Assembly (NCBI GenBank): GCA_016200125.1
Contig: JACQFK010000177.1
Span: 1 to 7,052, forward strand
Direction: 5' to 3'
Length of the DNA stretch: 7,052 bases
Source of the DNA: Planctomycetota bacterium
GTDB taxonomy: Bacteria; Planctomycetota; MHYJ01; JACPRB01
Position numbers and translations under genes: made by a program. Under the pieces are notes generated by a model. It ran no database searches and was not told the origin of the DNA. It saw nothing but the letters and a program-made list of their open reading frames with translations. Positions 1 to 6,100 of the stretch are shown here, in pieces; within the stretch, counting starts at the first letter, position 1, and every line of letters begins with the position of its first letter.

Positions 1-1519
1 GGCGCAGCGCGCGGCCCGGCAGGGCGTCGGTCTTCTTCCCCTCGGCGATCACGGCGACGCCGTTCACGTAAACCCAGGGGGCTCCCGTCGAATACTGGTC
101 GGGCACCTCGAAGGTCGCCCGGTCCCGGAACGTCGCGGGATCGAAGAGGACGAGGTCGGCTTTGAAGCCCGCCCGGAGGTAGCCGCGGTCCTTCAGGCCC
201 AGGATGTCCGCGGGAAGGCCGCTCGAGGAGCGGATCGCGAAGGCGAGCGGGATCTCCCGCTTCTCCGCCGCGAAGAGCCCGATCTTCCGCGAGAAGGTCC
301 CGTAGTTCCGGGGATGGGGGCGCTCGTCCGAGGGGCGCTTCGCGGAGCCGTCGCTCGAGGTCGCAACCCAGTCCTTCTTCATCCCGACGAGCATGTCGTC
401 CTCGCGCATGCCGAAGCAGACCGTCTGGGCGTCGCCGCCCTTCACGATCTCGATGACGACGTCGATCGGCTCCCGGCCGGAGGCGCGGGCGATGGCCTCG
501 ACCGACTTCCCGTGGTAGGCCTTGTTCTTCGCATAGCCGGCGATCACCAGCTTGTCCGGCCCGTCTCGCTTCTCGAAGTTCTCCAGGATCTCCTTGCGGA
601 TCTTCGGGCCCTCGCCGGCGTCGTCGAGCCGCTCGGCCACCTTCCCGCCCTCGAGCGCCCAGGACGGGATCGTGTAGGCGGAGAGCCGCGTCGACGAGGC
701 GATGTAGGGATACTGGTCCGCCGTGACCTTCAGGCCCCGGGCGCGCGCAGCCTCGATCAGGGCGCAGGCTTCGGCCATCTTCCCCCAGGCCTCCTTCGTG
801 GAGCACTTGAGGTGGGAGATCTGGACGGGGCAGCCGGACTTCTCGCCCACCTCGATCGCCTCCGCGATCGACTTCAGCAGGCCGCCGGCTTCGTTGCGGA
901 TGTGGCTGGCGTAGATCCCCCCGTAGGCGTGGGCGACCTTGGCGAGCTCGACGATCTCGTCGGTCTGCGCGTAGGTGCCGGGGACGTAGATCAGGCCGGT
1001 CGAGATCCCCCACGCGCCGGCCCTCATCCCCTTCTCCACGAGCGCCCTCATCTTCTCGAGCTCGTCGGAGGTCGGCGGCCGCCGCTGGGAACCGAACACC
1101 TTCGACCTCAGCGCTCCATGGGGGACGAGATGGATCACGTTGCTGCCGGCGCCGTTCTGGTCGATCTGCTTGAAGAGCGCGGCGGCGTCCAGCGCGCCGC
1201 CCCCGCAGTTGCCCGTGACGATCGTCGTGCAGCCCTGCGAGGTGTAGTTGAAGTTGTCGCGGGTCTCCTCGGCCAGGATGGACGTGTCGGAGTGGTTGTG
1301 GAGATCGATGAAGCCCGGCGCGGCGACGAGGCCCTTCGCGTCGATCGTCTTCTTCGCCGTCCCCTTCCATTCCCCGACCGCGAGGATCGTGTCGCCCTTG
1401 ATCGCAAGATCGCCTTGGATCGGGTCCTTGCCGCCGCCGTCGTGGATCAGGGCGCCGCGGATCAGGAGGTCGGCCTCGTCGGCCTGGAAGAGAAGGAGTG
1501 CCGCGAGGAGCAGACGCAT
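1..1519 (-). CDS. N-acyl-D-amino-acid deacylase (D-aminoacylase family amidohydrolase), exported, C-terminus cut by window edge
   Basis: The minus frame is open from an ATG at 1519 to base 1 (506 codons, no stop or frameshift), so only the last few residues are missing. The protein matches the D-aminoacylase/N-acyl-D-amino-acid deacylase branch of the amidohydrolase superfamily, which hydrolyses N-acyl-D-amino acids to D-amino acid plus carboxylate. Visible motifs: GFIDLHNHSD at 69-78 (metal-binding H74 and H76), GNCGGG with C105, SHIRNE with H206, ISHLK with H236, DQYPY at 268-272, SSDGS with catalytic-type D390, and HPRNYGTF at 402-409. The C-terminal end, PGRALR, is where family members normally finish. 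Residues 1-13 (MR, then a leucine-rich core, then FQA) look like a short signal peptide, so the enzyme is probably exported. The start lies 16 nt after the M24 peptidase stop, with no clear ribosome site, suggesting operon co-translation. Exact substrate (D-Glu, D-Asp or broad) cannot be told. Confidence 0.9.
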   Translation of the reverse strand, partial: MRLLLAALLLFQADEADLLIRGALIHDGGGKDPIQGDLAIKGDTILAVGEWKGTAKKTIDAKGLVAAPGFIDLHNHSDTSILAEETRDNFNYTSQGCTTIVTGNCGGGALDAAALFKQIDQNGAGSNVIHLVPHGALRSKVFGSQRRPPTSDELEKMRALVEKGMRAGAWGISTGLIYVPGTYAQTDEIVELAKVAHAYGGIYASHIRNEAGGLLKSIAEAIEVGEKSGCPVQISHLKCSTKEAWGKMAEACALIEAARARGLKVTADQYPYIASSTRLSAYTIPSWALEGGKVAERLDDAGEGPKIRKEILENFEKRDGPDKLVIAGYAKNKAYHGKSVEAIARASGREPIDVVIEIVKGGDAQTVCFGMREDDMLVGMKKDWVATSSDGSAKRPSDERPHPRNYGTFSRKIGLFAAEKREIPLAFAIRSSSGLPADILGLKDRGYLRAGFKADLVLFDPATFRDRATFEVPDQYSTGAPWVYVNGVAVIAEGKKTDALPGRALR

Positions 1520-1535
1520 GACTATGCTACGGCGC

Positions 1536-2675
1536 CTAGAGCTCCAAGTCTTTGAGCGCCTTGGGGAACTTCGTGAGGTTGCGGCAGCCCGACTTCGTGA
1601 CCAGGACCATGTCTTCGATCCGCACGCCGCCGACGCCGAAGTAATAGAGCCCGGGCTCGACCGTCACCACCGCTCCGGTCTCCAGCAGGCTGTCGCGGGC
1701 GCCCACCGACGGCGCCTCGTGGATGTCGAGCCCCACGCCGTGGCCGGTGCCGTGGAAGAAGCCCACCATCTTCCCGTTGCGCGGCTCGGTCTTGTAGCCG
1801 AGCCGGTCGAAGACCTTCTTCACCTCCTCGTGGACCGCGCGGCCGTTCACGCCGTGGCGCACCGCGGCGATGCCGACCTCCTGGGCCTCGAGGACCGCCG
1901 CGTAGAGCCGCTTCACCGCCGGGGTCGCCTTCCCCTTCACCACGGTGCGAGTCTGGTCGGCGAAGTAGTGGGAATCGCCGGAGCGCGGGAAGACGTCGAG
2001 GATGAGGGTCTGGTCGGGCCGGATCGGGCCGCTGCCGCGGTTGTGCGGGTCGCAGCCCTGGTCGCCGGAGGACACGATCGTGTTCTTCGCGATGCAGTTC
2101 CGCTCCATGAGCGCGACGTTGATGGCCCGCTTCAGGAGCTCGCTCGTCACCACCTCGCCCCGGGAGTAGATCTTGTGGCCGCGGATCTTCGCCCGCCGCA
2201 GCAGGTCGAGCGCCGCGTGGACGGCGTCCTCGGTGGCGCGCTGGGCCGCCTCGATCGCCCGGATCTCCGCGGGGGTCTTGATCAGCCGCTGCGGGTAGAA
2301 GGAGCCGGCCTTCGCCTCGACCTTGATCCGGCGCGCGCGGATCTGGTCGGCGAGCTCCAGCGGGAAGTTCGCCGGCACCGTGCAGGCGGAGTGCCCGCGG
2401 TCGCGGAGCACCTTCTCGATCACCTGGGCCATCGTGCAGCCCTTGCCGATCTTCCGGGTGATCTCGGAGAGCGACAGGATCTCGTCGACCTCCGCCTCGT
2501 CGCGCCCGCGGCCGATCTCGAGGTCGTTCAGCACGAGCGCCTTCTTCCGCCCGGTCTCGACATAGGCGACTGGATCGCCCACCAGGAATTTCGTGGCGTA
2601 GAACAGGTTCGCGTCGGTCTCGCTCGCCGCGTAGATCACGTTCGCCGTCTTCATCGCTGCCGAATCTCCGCTCAT
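1536..2675 (-). CDS. M24 family metallopeptidase (Xaa-Pro aminopeptidase-like)
   Basis: A 379-residue protein with an N-terminal creatinase-like domain (about 1-135) and a C-terminal pita-bread M24 domain (about 136-375). All five metal ligands expected for the family are present: D227 (in LILDVFPRSG), D240 (in ADQTRT), H312 (in GTGHGVGLDIHE), E340 (in VEPGLY) and E354 (in RIEDM). H211 and H319 fit the usual substrate-contacting histidines. Such enzymes release an N-terminal residue, commonly before proline, from peptides in the cytoplasm. The spacing between the two aspartates is 13 rather than the 11 of E. coli PepP, and the FPR sequence there marks a separate subtype. No signal peptide is seen. 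The start at 2675 lacks a ribosome site; the internal ATG at 2654 (residue 8) has GGAG 11 nt before it and may be the true start. It lies 28 nt after the TPR gene and 16 nt before the deacylase. Confidence 0.9.
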   Translation of the reverse strand: MSGDSAAMKTANVIYAASETDANLFYATKFLVGDPVAYVETGRKKALVLNDLEIGRGRDEAEVDEILSLSEITRKIGKGCTMAQVIEKVLRDRGHSACTVPANFPLELADQIRARRIKVEAKAGSFYPQRLIKTPAEIRAIEAAQRATEDAVHAALDLLRRAKIRGHKIYSRGEVVTSELLKRAINVALMERNCIAKNTIVSSGDQGCDPHNRGSGPIRPDQTLILDVFPRSGDSHYFADQTRTVVKGKATPAVKRLYAAVLEAQEVGIAAVRHGVNGRAVHEEVKKVFDRLGYKTEPRNGKMVGFFHGTGHGVGLDIHEAPSVGARDSLLETGAVVTVEPGLYYFGVGGVRIEDMVLVTKSGCRNLTKFPKALKDLEL

Positions 2676-2703
2676 CAGGGGAAAGACACCGGGGCCTCCG
2701 GCT

Positions 2704-3174
2704 TCAGTTCATCCGGGTCAGGAGGCGCTGCAGCTCGCGGCGGGCCGACCCGTAGCCCGGCTCCAGCTCGAGGGCGAGCCGCAGGTGGCGGATCGCCGGC
2801 TCGTAGTCGTACTTCTGGATGTAGACCCGCGCCAGGTTGAAGTGGGGGAAATGGCGCGGGTCGTAGCGCGGCGCCTCGATCGCCTTCTCGAACCAGGGGA
2901 TCGCCTCCTCCCAGCGGCCCAGCTCGATCAGGTACGCGCCGATGTCGTTGTAGGGGTTCCCGAACTCCGGGTCCACCTCGATCGCCCTGCGGCACTCGGC
3001 GATCGCCTCCGGGTATTTCCGCTGGAAGCTGTAGGTCCAGCCCAGGAAGGTGTGGGCCTCCGCCGTCGGACCCAGCTCGATCGACTTCTTGTAGAAGTCC
3101 ACGGCCCGGTCGAGCTCGCCCGCCATCTGCGCCGCGTAGGCGCGCCGGAAGTACTCTTCCGCCGTCTCATTCAT
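2704..3174 (-). CDS. TPR-repeat protein
   Basis: A 156-residue soluble protein made almost wholly of tetratricopeptide repeats. Four helical pairs can be picked out at about 5-38, 39-70, 73-104 and 108-141, with typical signatures such as A-x3-Y-x3-IEL, LGW-Y-x9-AI and AI-x2-LRLALELEP. There is no signal peptide or catalytic motif, so it is probably an adaptor or scaffold. The segment around 71-115 (FGNPYNDIGAYL, then APRYDPRHFPHFNLARVY) reads as a specialised, highly conserved repeat rather than a generic one; from memory, similar TPR proteins occur in other bacteria without assigned function. I chose the ATG at 3174 because it overlaps the stop of the upstream membrane gene by 8 nt (ATGAATGA), a pattern of translational coupling. 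The longer reading would need a TTG start at 3192. Its partner is most likely the membrane protein encoded just upstream. Confidence 0.88.
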   Translation of the reverse strand: MNETAEEYFRRAYAAQMAGELDRAVDFYKKSIELGPTAEAHTFLGWTYSFQRKYPEAIAECRRAIEVDPEFGNPYNDIGAYLIELGRWEEAIPWFEKAIEAPRYDPRHFPHFNLARVYIQKYDYEPAIRHLRLALELEPGYGSARRELQRLLTRMN

Positions 3175-3679
3175 GGTAGAGACCGGGGGCAAGTTCCCGC
3201 TTCAGCCGCTCGTCCACTTCGCGCAGCAGCTCGAGGTTGGCCACCAGGCAGCGGTACTCGATCGGGAATGCGTACAGGTTGAGGAGCAGGCCGGCGCCGG
3301 AGAGCAGCAGGTGCGGCCAGCCGCCCAGGCCCCAGACCTTCATCTGGGCCTCGCCCCCCAGGATCACGCCCGCCCCCACCAGCAGCGGCGCGAAGGTCGC
3401 CGCGGGCATCACCTGCATCTTCATCCGCCGGATCCGCTTGACGATTTCCGCGTCGGCCCCGACGACCTCCATCGCCTGCTTGATCTCCTTGCCGCTCCCG
3501 ATGAAGTGGAACATCACCATCACCTGGAGGATGGCGATGTAGATCCCCACGAACACGCCGAACATCATGTGCCAGCCCACGAGGGCGGGCTCGACCCGTT
3601 TGGTGAGGACGCCGAGGACGCCCTCTCCCGCCATGAAGACCACGGCCCAGAAGGCCATCCCTGCGAAAATGCGATGCAT
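3167..3679 (-). CDS. Small four-helix membrane protein of unknown function
   Basis: A 170-residue protein I do not recognise. Hydrophobic stretches at about 5-25, 34-60, 92-112 and 119-140 predict four membrane helices, with a basic, polar loop at 61-90 (FIGSGKEIK, then KRIRRMKMQ) and an amphipathic charged C-terminal tail at 141-170. Histidines fall within or at the edges of helices: H37 (VGWHMMFG), H58 (MFHFIGSG) and H123 (GWPHLLL). This could allow haem or metal binding, but that is inference only. A longer reading frame runs upstream to 3967, but that part is Arg/Pro/Gly-rich shadow of the overlapping gene; the ATG at 3679 begins the hydrophobic sequence and lies just after a predicted promoter, with almost no leader and no ribosome site. 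The stop overlaps the start of the TPR gene, so the two products are probably made together and may act together. Confidence 0.82.
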   Translation of the reverse strand: MHRIFAGMAFWAVVFMAGEGVLGVLTKRVEPALVGWHMMFGVFVGIYIAILQVMVMFHFIGSGKEIKQAMEVVGADAEIVKRIRRMKMQVMPAATFAPLLVGAGVILGGEAQMKVWGLGGWPHLLLSGAGLLLNLYAFPIEYRCLVANLELLREVDERLKRELAPGLYHE

Positions 3680-3689
3680 GAGTGACTGC

Positions 3690-3718
3690 GTTGTAGCGGG
3701 TATGGCCCGCCAATTCAA
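3690..3718 (-). promoter_or_regulatory. Predicted sigma-70-type promoter for the membrane protein-TPR-peptidase-deacylase operon
   Basis: Reading the minus strand, TTGAAT (3718-3713) and TACAAC (3695-3690) are separated by exactly 17 nt, each matching the sigma-70 consensus at four of six bases. The -10 element ends 10 nt before the ATG at 3679, so transcription would begin only a few bases before the start codon, giving a leaderless or nearly leaderless message. No Shine-Dalgarno sequence is present, which is consistent. The site separates this gene set from the HD-GYP/AKR-like pair. Confidence 0.45.
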
Positions 3719-3735
3719 GCCCCAGCGCGACTCAC

Positions 3736-3770
3736 GACCCGACAAAACAGACGGTGCGTTTTGTCGTGTC
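3736..3770. repeat. 13-bp inverted repeat at the end of the AKR-like gene: terminator or operator
   Basis: Arms 3736-3748 (GACCCGACAAAAC) and 3758-3770 (GTTTTGTCGTGTC) are complementary over 13 bp with one mismatch (3739 against 3767) around a 9-nt loop; the inner 9 bp are perfect. On the minus strand the structure begins inside the stop codon of the AKR-like gene (3771-3769) and ends 17 nt before the -35 box of the next operon. Position fits a transcription terminator, but there is no T-run after the stem on either strand. The A/T-rich inner arms, set in GC-rich DNA, could equally be a regulator-binding dyad upstream of the membrane protein promoter. Confidence 0.6.
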
Positions 3771-4266
3771 ACTCGAAGCGGTTGGCCCAGAGCTCGAAGA
3801 TCTGCTCGAGGTCCTGGCCCGTGAGCGGCGGGGCGTCGGGCGCGGAAACGAGCTCCTCGAGGTGGGCGACCGTGGTGACCCGGATCATTGCCGCGCTCAC
3901 CGACTCGTTCGCCAGCACGAACTGGATCCCCGCCTGCACGAGCGTGCGGCCCGGCTTGACCAGGCACTTCAGCGCGTCGACCCGGTGGCCATAGCGATGC
4001 TCCTTCCGCCCCGCGAGCGCGCCGCCGGCGAGGACGTGGACCGCCACCACGCCCCTTCCCTCCCGGGCATGGCGCGAAATCTCCTCGTTGGCCTTCTTCT
4101 GATCGAGCAGGTTGTAGCGGACGAGTCCTGCGCCCTGCGGCGCCGCCCCATCCCAGATCAGCGTGCAGCCCAGCTCGCGGGCGCGCCGGGCGACCGCGTC
4201 GCTCCCGGGACAGACGCCGATGACGCCGACGCGCGGCCCGGTCCGGCCGAGGGGGCGGGTTTCCAT
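3769..4266 (-). CDS. Miniature aldo/keto reductase-like protein (internally shortened)
   Basis: A 165-residue protein with clear ends of an aldo/keto reductase (AKR) but about half the usual 280-330 residues. The N terminus METRPLGRTGPRV is the typical AKR opening strand. ELGCTLIWDGA at 31-41 resembles the region that carries the catalytic aspartate. RYNLLDQ at 50-56 and VVAVHVLAGGALAGR at 73-87 match the late-barrel YN and pLagGlL motifs, and the C-terminal part (VQAGIQFVLANESVSAAMI, then HLEELVSA) matches the final strands and helices. The middle strands with the catalytic Tyr, Lys and His are absent, and the usual GA-x-N cofactor segment near 128-135 is altered, so normal NADPH-dependent reduction is unlikely. 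The ATG overlaps the HD-GYP stop by one base (TGATG), indicating translational coupling; a GTG at 4269 is the alternative start. It may be a conserved non-catalytic remnant or a decaying gene, though the frame is intact. Confidence 0.75.
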   Translation of the reverse strand: METRPLGRTGPRVGVIGVCPGSDAVARRARELGCTLIWDGAAPQGAGLVRYNLLDQKKANEEISRHAREGRGVVAVHVLAGGALAGRKEHRYGHRVDALKCLVKPGRTLVQAGIQFVLANESVSAAMIRVTTVAHLEELVSAPDAPPLTGQDLEQIFELWANRFE

Positions 4267-5858
4267 CACTGGGGCAGCGTCGGGACCGGGGGCCGGTGGA
4301 CGAAGCCGGTTTCGTCCACGAAGATGTGGTAGATCTTGCGGTCGAGGAAGAGCTGCCAGAGCTTCGCGTTCAGCGCGCCGCGGTTCACCTCGTCCTGCAC
4401 GATGGCGATCGCCTTGTCCACCGGGATCGCCGGCTTGTAGGGACGGTCCTTGGCGGTGAGCGCCTCGAAGATGTCGACGATGGCGAGGATCTGGCCGCCG
4501 AGGGGCACTTCGTCGCCCTTCAGCTTCCAGGGGTAGCCCGAGCCGTTGATCTTCTCGTGGTGGCAGGCCGCGATGTTCGCCACCGCGCGGAAGTCGCGCG
4601 GCCAGGGGATGCGCTTGAGGATCTCCCAGGTGTCGACGATGTGCTGCTCGATCTGCTTGCGCTCACCGGCCGTCAGGTTGCCCCGCTCGATCCCCAGGTT
4701 CTCCAGCTCGCGGGGGCTGAGCAGCGGCTTCTCCGCGCCGTCCACGTCCGTGAACTTCTCGGCCGCCACCTCGCTCAGCAGCGCCTTGTCTTCGGGCGAA
4801 AGGCCCCGGGGGATGTTGATCCGCTTCACCGCCTGGATCCAGCCCTCCACCTTCGCCGCCGGCTTTCCCTGAGACTTGGCGTAGGCGAGCCGGTACTGGA
4901 TCGTGGCGATCTCGCTGTCGAGCAGCTTGTTCTGCTTGTCGAGCACGGCCTCGGGGACGGCGATCTTGCCGATGTCGTGGAGCAGCGCCGCGTAGCGCAG
5001 CTCCTTCATCTGCACCGGCGTGAACTTGAGGCCGCCGAAGAGCTCGGGTGGCGAGTCGTTCATCGCCGCGGCGATCGCCCCCCCGTAGCGGGCCACCCGC
5101 ATGCAATGGCCGTAGGTCGTGCGGTTGCTGCGCTCCAGGGCCAGCGTGAACGAGCTGACCAGCCCCTCGAACATCTTCTCGATGTCGTCGTAGAGCTTCG
5201 CCTTCTCGATGCAGATCCCCGCCTGCGAGGCCAGGGACATCACGAACTCCTCGTCGAAGGGGTCGAAGGCGGTAACCGCGCGCTCCACGCTCTCCGGCGA
5301 TTCGAGCTGGCTGAGCGGGTCCTTCTTCTTGTTGATCAGCTGGATGACGCCGATGATGTCCCCCTCGCGGTTCTTCATGGGGATCACCAGCATCGACTTG
5401 CAGCGGTAGCCGGACTTCTGGTCGAAGGACTTCGAGTACGCGTAGGGGGCGTCGGCGGGAAGCTGGTAGACGTCCTCGAGGTTCAGGACCTCCCCCGAGG
5501 CCGCCACGTGGCCGGAGATCGTCTTCCGGTCGAAGGGCAGCTTCATCTCCTTGAACGCGAACTTGATGGAGTCGTTCTGCGCGACCTTGATCACCAGGAA
5601 GGGGGTGACCTTGTGGATGTTGTCCTTCCCGGTGGCGTGCTCGATCGTCTCCACCTCGTCCACGCGGACGAAGACCGTGCCCGCATCCGCGTTGGTGAGA
5701 TGGCGGCTTTCCCGGAGGATGAGGTCGAGCAGTTTGGTGAGGTCCTGCTCCGCGGAGAGCTGGGTGCCGATCTCCTGGAGCTTCTGGAGGCGCTGGACGA
5801 GGTGGCGGGAGCGGGATTCGACGCTTTCAAGGACGCGCGACGTGGTCTTTCCCGACAT
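4266..5858 (-). CDS. GAF domain + HD-GYP domain protein, probable cyclic-di-GMP phosphodiesterase
   Basis: A 530-residue soluble signalling protein. Residues 8-45 form a helical, likely coiled-coil lead. A GAF sensor domain covers about 41-220, including GYRCKSMLVIPM at 150-161 and IIGVIQLINKKK at 168-179. The HD-GYP domain covers about 225-520, with H251, HDIGK at 294-298, H406, HHEKINGSGYP at 433-443 and VDIFEALTAKDRPYK at 461-475. These are the metal-binding and GYP signatures of enzymes that hydrolyse cyclic-di-GMP. Between HDIGK and HHE there are 139 residues instead of the usual 55-60; an insertion of about 80 residues lies near 316-396, before H406. No membrane segment is present, so the GAF domain probably senses a cytoplasmic ligand. 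The ATG at 5858 is chosen because GAGG lies 7 nt upstream and a promoter ends about 40 nt before it; the open frame to 6008 runs through a palindromic repeat. An ATG at 5879 is less likely. Confidence 0.92.
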   Translation of the reverse strand: MSGKTTSRVLESVESRSRHLVQRLQKLQEIGTQLSAEQDLTKLLDLILRESRHLTNADAGTVFVRVDEVETIEHATGKDNIHKVTPFLVIKVAQNDSIKFAFKEMKLPFDRKTISGHVAASGEVLNLEDVYQLPADAPYAYSKSFDQKSGYRCKSMLVIPMKNREGDIIGVIQLINKKKDPLSQLESPESVERAVTAFDPFDEEFVMSLASQAGICIEKAKLYDDIEKMFEGLVSSFTLALERSNRTTYGHCMRVARYGGAIAAAMNDSPPELFGGLKFTPVQMKELRYAALLHDIGKIAVPEAVLDKQNKLLDSEIATIQYRLAYAKSQGKPAAKVEGWIQAVKRINIPRGLSPEDKALLSEVAAEKFTDVDGAEKPLLSPRELENLGIERGNLTAGERKQIEQHIVDTWEILKRIPWPRDFRAVANIAACHHEKINGSGYPWKLKGDEVPLGGQILAIVDIFEALTAKDRPYKPAIPVDKAIAIVQDEVNRGALNAKLWQLFLDRKIYHIFVDETGFVHRPPVPTLPQ

Positions 5859-5869
5859 TCCCTTCCCTC
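5859..5869 (-). promoter_or_regulatory. Ribosome binding site of the HD-GYP gene
   Basis: On the minus strand GAGGGAAGGGA directly precedes the ATG at 5858, with GAGG at 5869-5866 spaced 7 nt from it. This is the clearest Shine-Dalgarno sequence among the minus-strand genes and decides the start against the in-frame ATGs at 5879 and 6008. Confidence 0.7.
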
Positions 5870-5899
5870 GGGGGCGCATACCCGATGCGCTCCGCGCCG

Positions 5900-5928
5900 A
5901 TTCTACCGCCGCCGGTTCTCGACAACAA
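5900..5928 (-). promoter_or_regulatory. Predicted sigma-70-type promoter of the HD-GYP/AKR-like operon
   Basis: On the minus strand TTGTTG (5928-5923) and TAGAAT (5905-5900) are 17 nt apart, matching consensus at four and five of six bases. Transcription would start near 5893, giving a leader of about 35 nt that carries the GAGG ribosome site of the HD-GYP gene. The palindromic element starts 12 nt upstream of the -35 box. Confidence 0.5.
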
Positions 5929-5939
5929 GGAATTCCATT

Positions 5940-6051
5940 TGAGTCGCCCGCACCAGGGCTTCCTTGCGGGCGACTCATGGTGAGCGAGCCGCAGGCGAGT
6001 CGAACCATGCAACGCCTTCGACTCGCTCCGCTCGCTCAGGGTGAGTCCGCC
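5940..6051. repeat. Nested palindromic intergenic element (REP-like)
   Basis: Several inverted repeats are packed into this divergent intergenic region. First, TGAGTCGCCCGCA at 5940-5952 pairs perfectly with 5965-5977 (13 bp, 12-nt loop). Second, GAGCGAGC plus GCGAGTCGAA at 5982-6004 pairs with TTCGACTCGC plus CTCGCTC at 6017-6037 around a 12-nt loop, with a small internal loop. Third, CATGGT at 5976-5981 pairs with ACCATG at 6004-6009. Fourth, the arm 5969-5977 can also pair with 6042-6051 with one bulged base. These pairings compete, so more than one fold is possible. The motif TTCGACTCGCTCCGCTCGCT followed by CAGGG resembles, from memory, dispersed intergenic repeats seen in many environmental genomes. 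No coding function. Confidence 0.75.
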
Positions 6052-6065
6052 GTCGGGAAAGGACT

Positions 6066-6094
6066 TTGTGCGGCGAACTCCCATTTGGTAGGCT
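6066..6094 (+). promoter_or_regulatory. Predicted promoter of the thioesterase gene
   Basis: TTGTGC (6066-6071) and TAGGCT (6089-6094) are 17 nt apart, and the -10 box ends only 6 nt before the ATG at 6101. That spacing would place the transcription start on or next to the start codon, as in leaderless genes. The GGGGG run touching the ATG is too close to be a standard ribosome site. The -10 matches the minimal TAnnnT pattern; the -35 match is weak. Confidence 0.4.
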
Positions 6095-6100
6095 CGGGGG

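Noticed and set aside
300..360. Possible frameshift in the deacylase near the HPRNYGTF motif
   Set aside because: Careful reading of the reverse complement gives an uninterrupted frame through RPSDERPHPRNYGTF, so the gene is intact here.
314..1555. 413-codon open frame on the plus strand opposite the deacylase
   Set aside because: It is an antisense shadow produced by GC-rich codon bias. The minus frame carries all D-aminoacylase motifs, while this one is repetitive Asp/Leu/Arg/Val-rich sequence.
1248..2840. 530-codon open frame on the plus strand opposite the M24 peptidase
   Set aside because: The minus strand has a complete M24 active site. The plus frame has no recognisable domain and spans two real minus-strand genes.
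3680..3967. Longer N terminus for the membrane protein starting at 3967
   Set aside because: This part overlaps the AKR-like gene in another frame and is Arg/Gly/Pro-rich noise; the hydrophobic protein begins at 3679 behind a promoter-like site.
4296..5942. 548-codon open frame on the plus strand opposite the HD-GYP gene
   Set aside because: It mirrors the HD-GYP coding frame and is a low-complexity Leu/Val/Asp/Arg product without motifs, typical of antisense shadows in high-GC DNA.
5859..6008. Longer N terminus for the HD-GYP protein starting at 6008
   Set aside because: The extension would translate through the palindromic element and the predicted promoter. A good ribosome site directly precedes the ATG at 5858.
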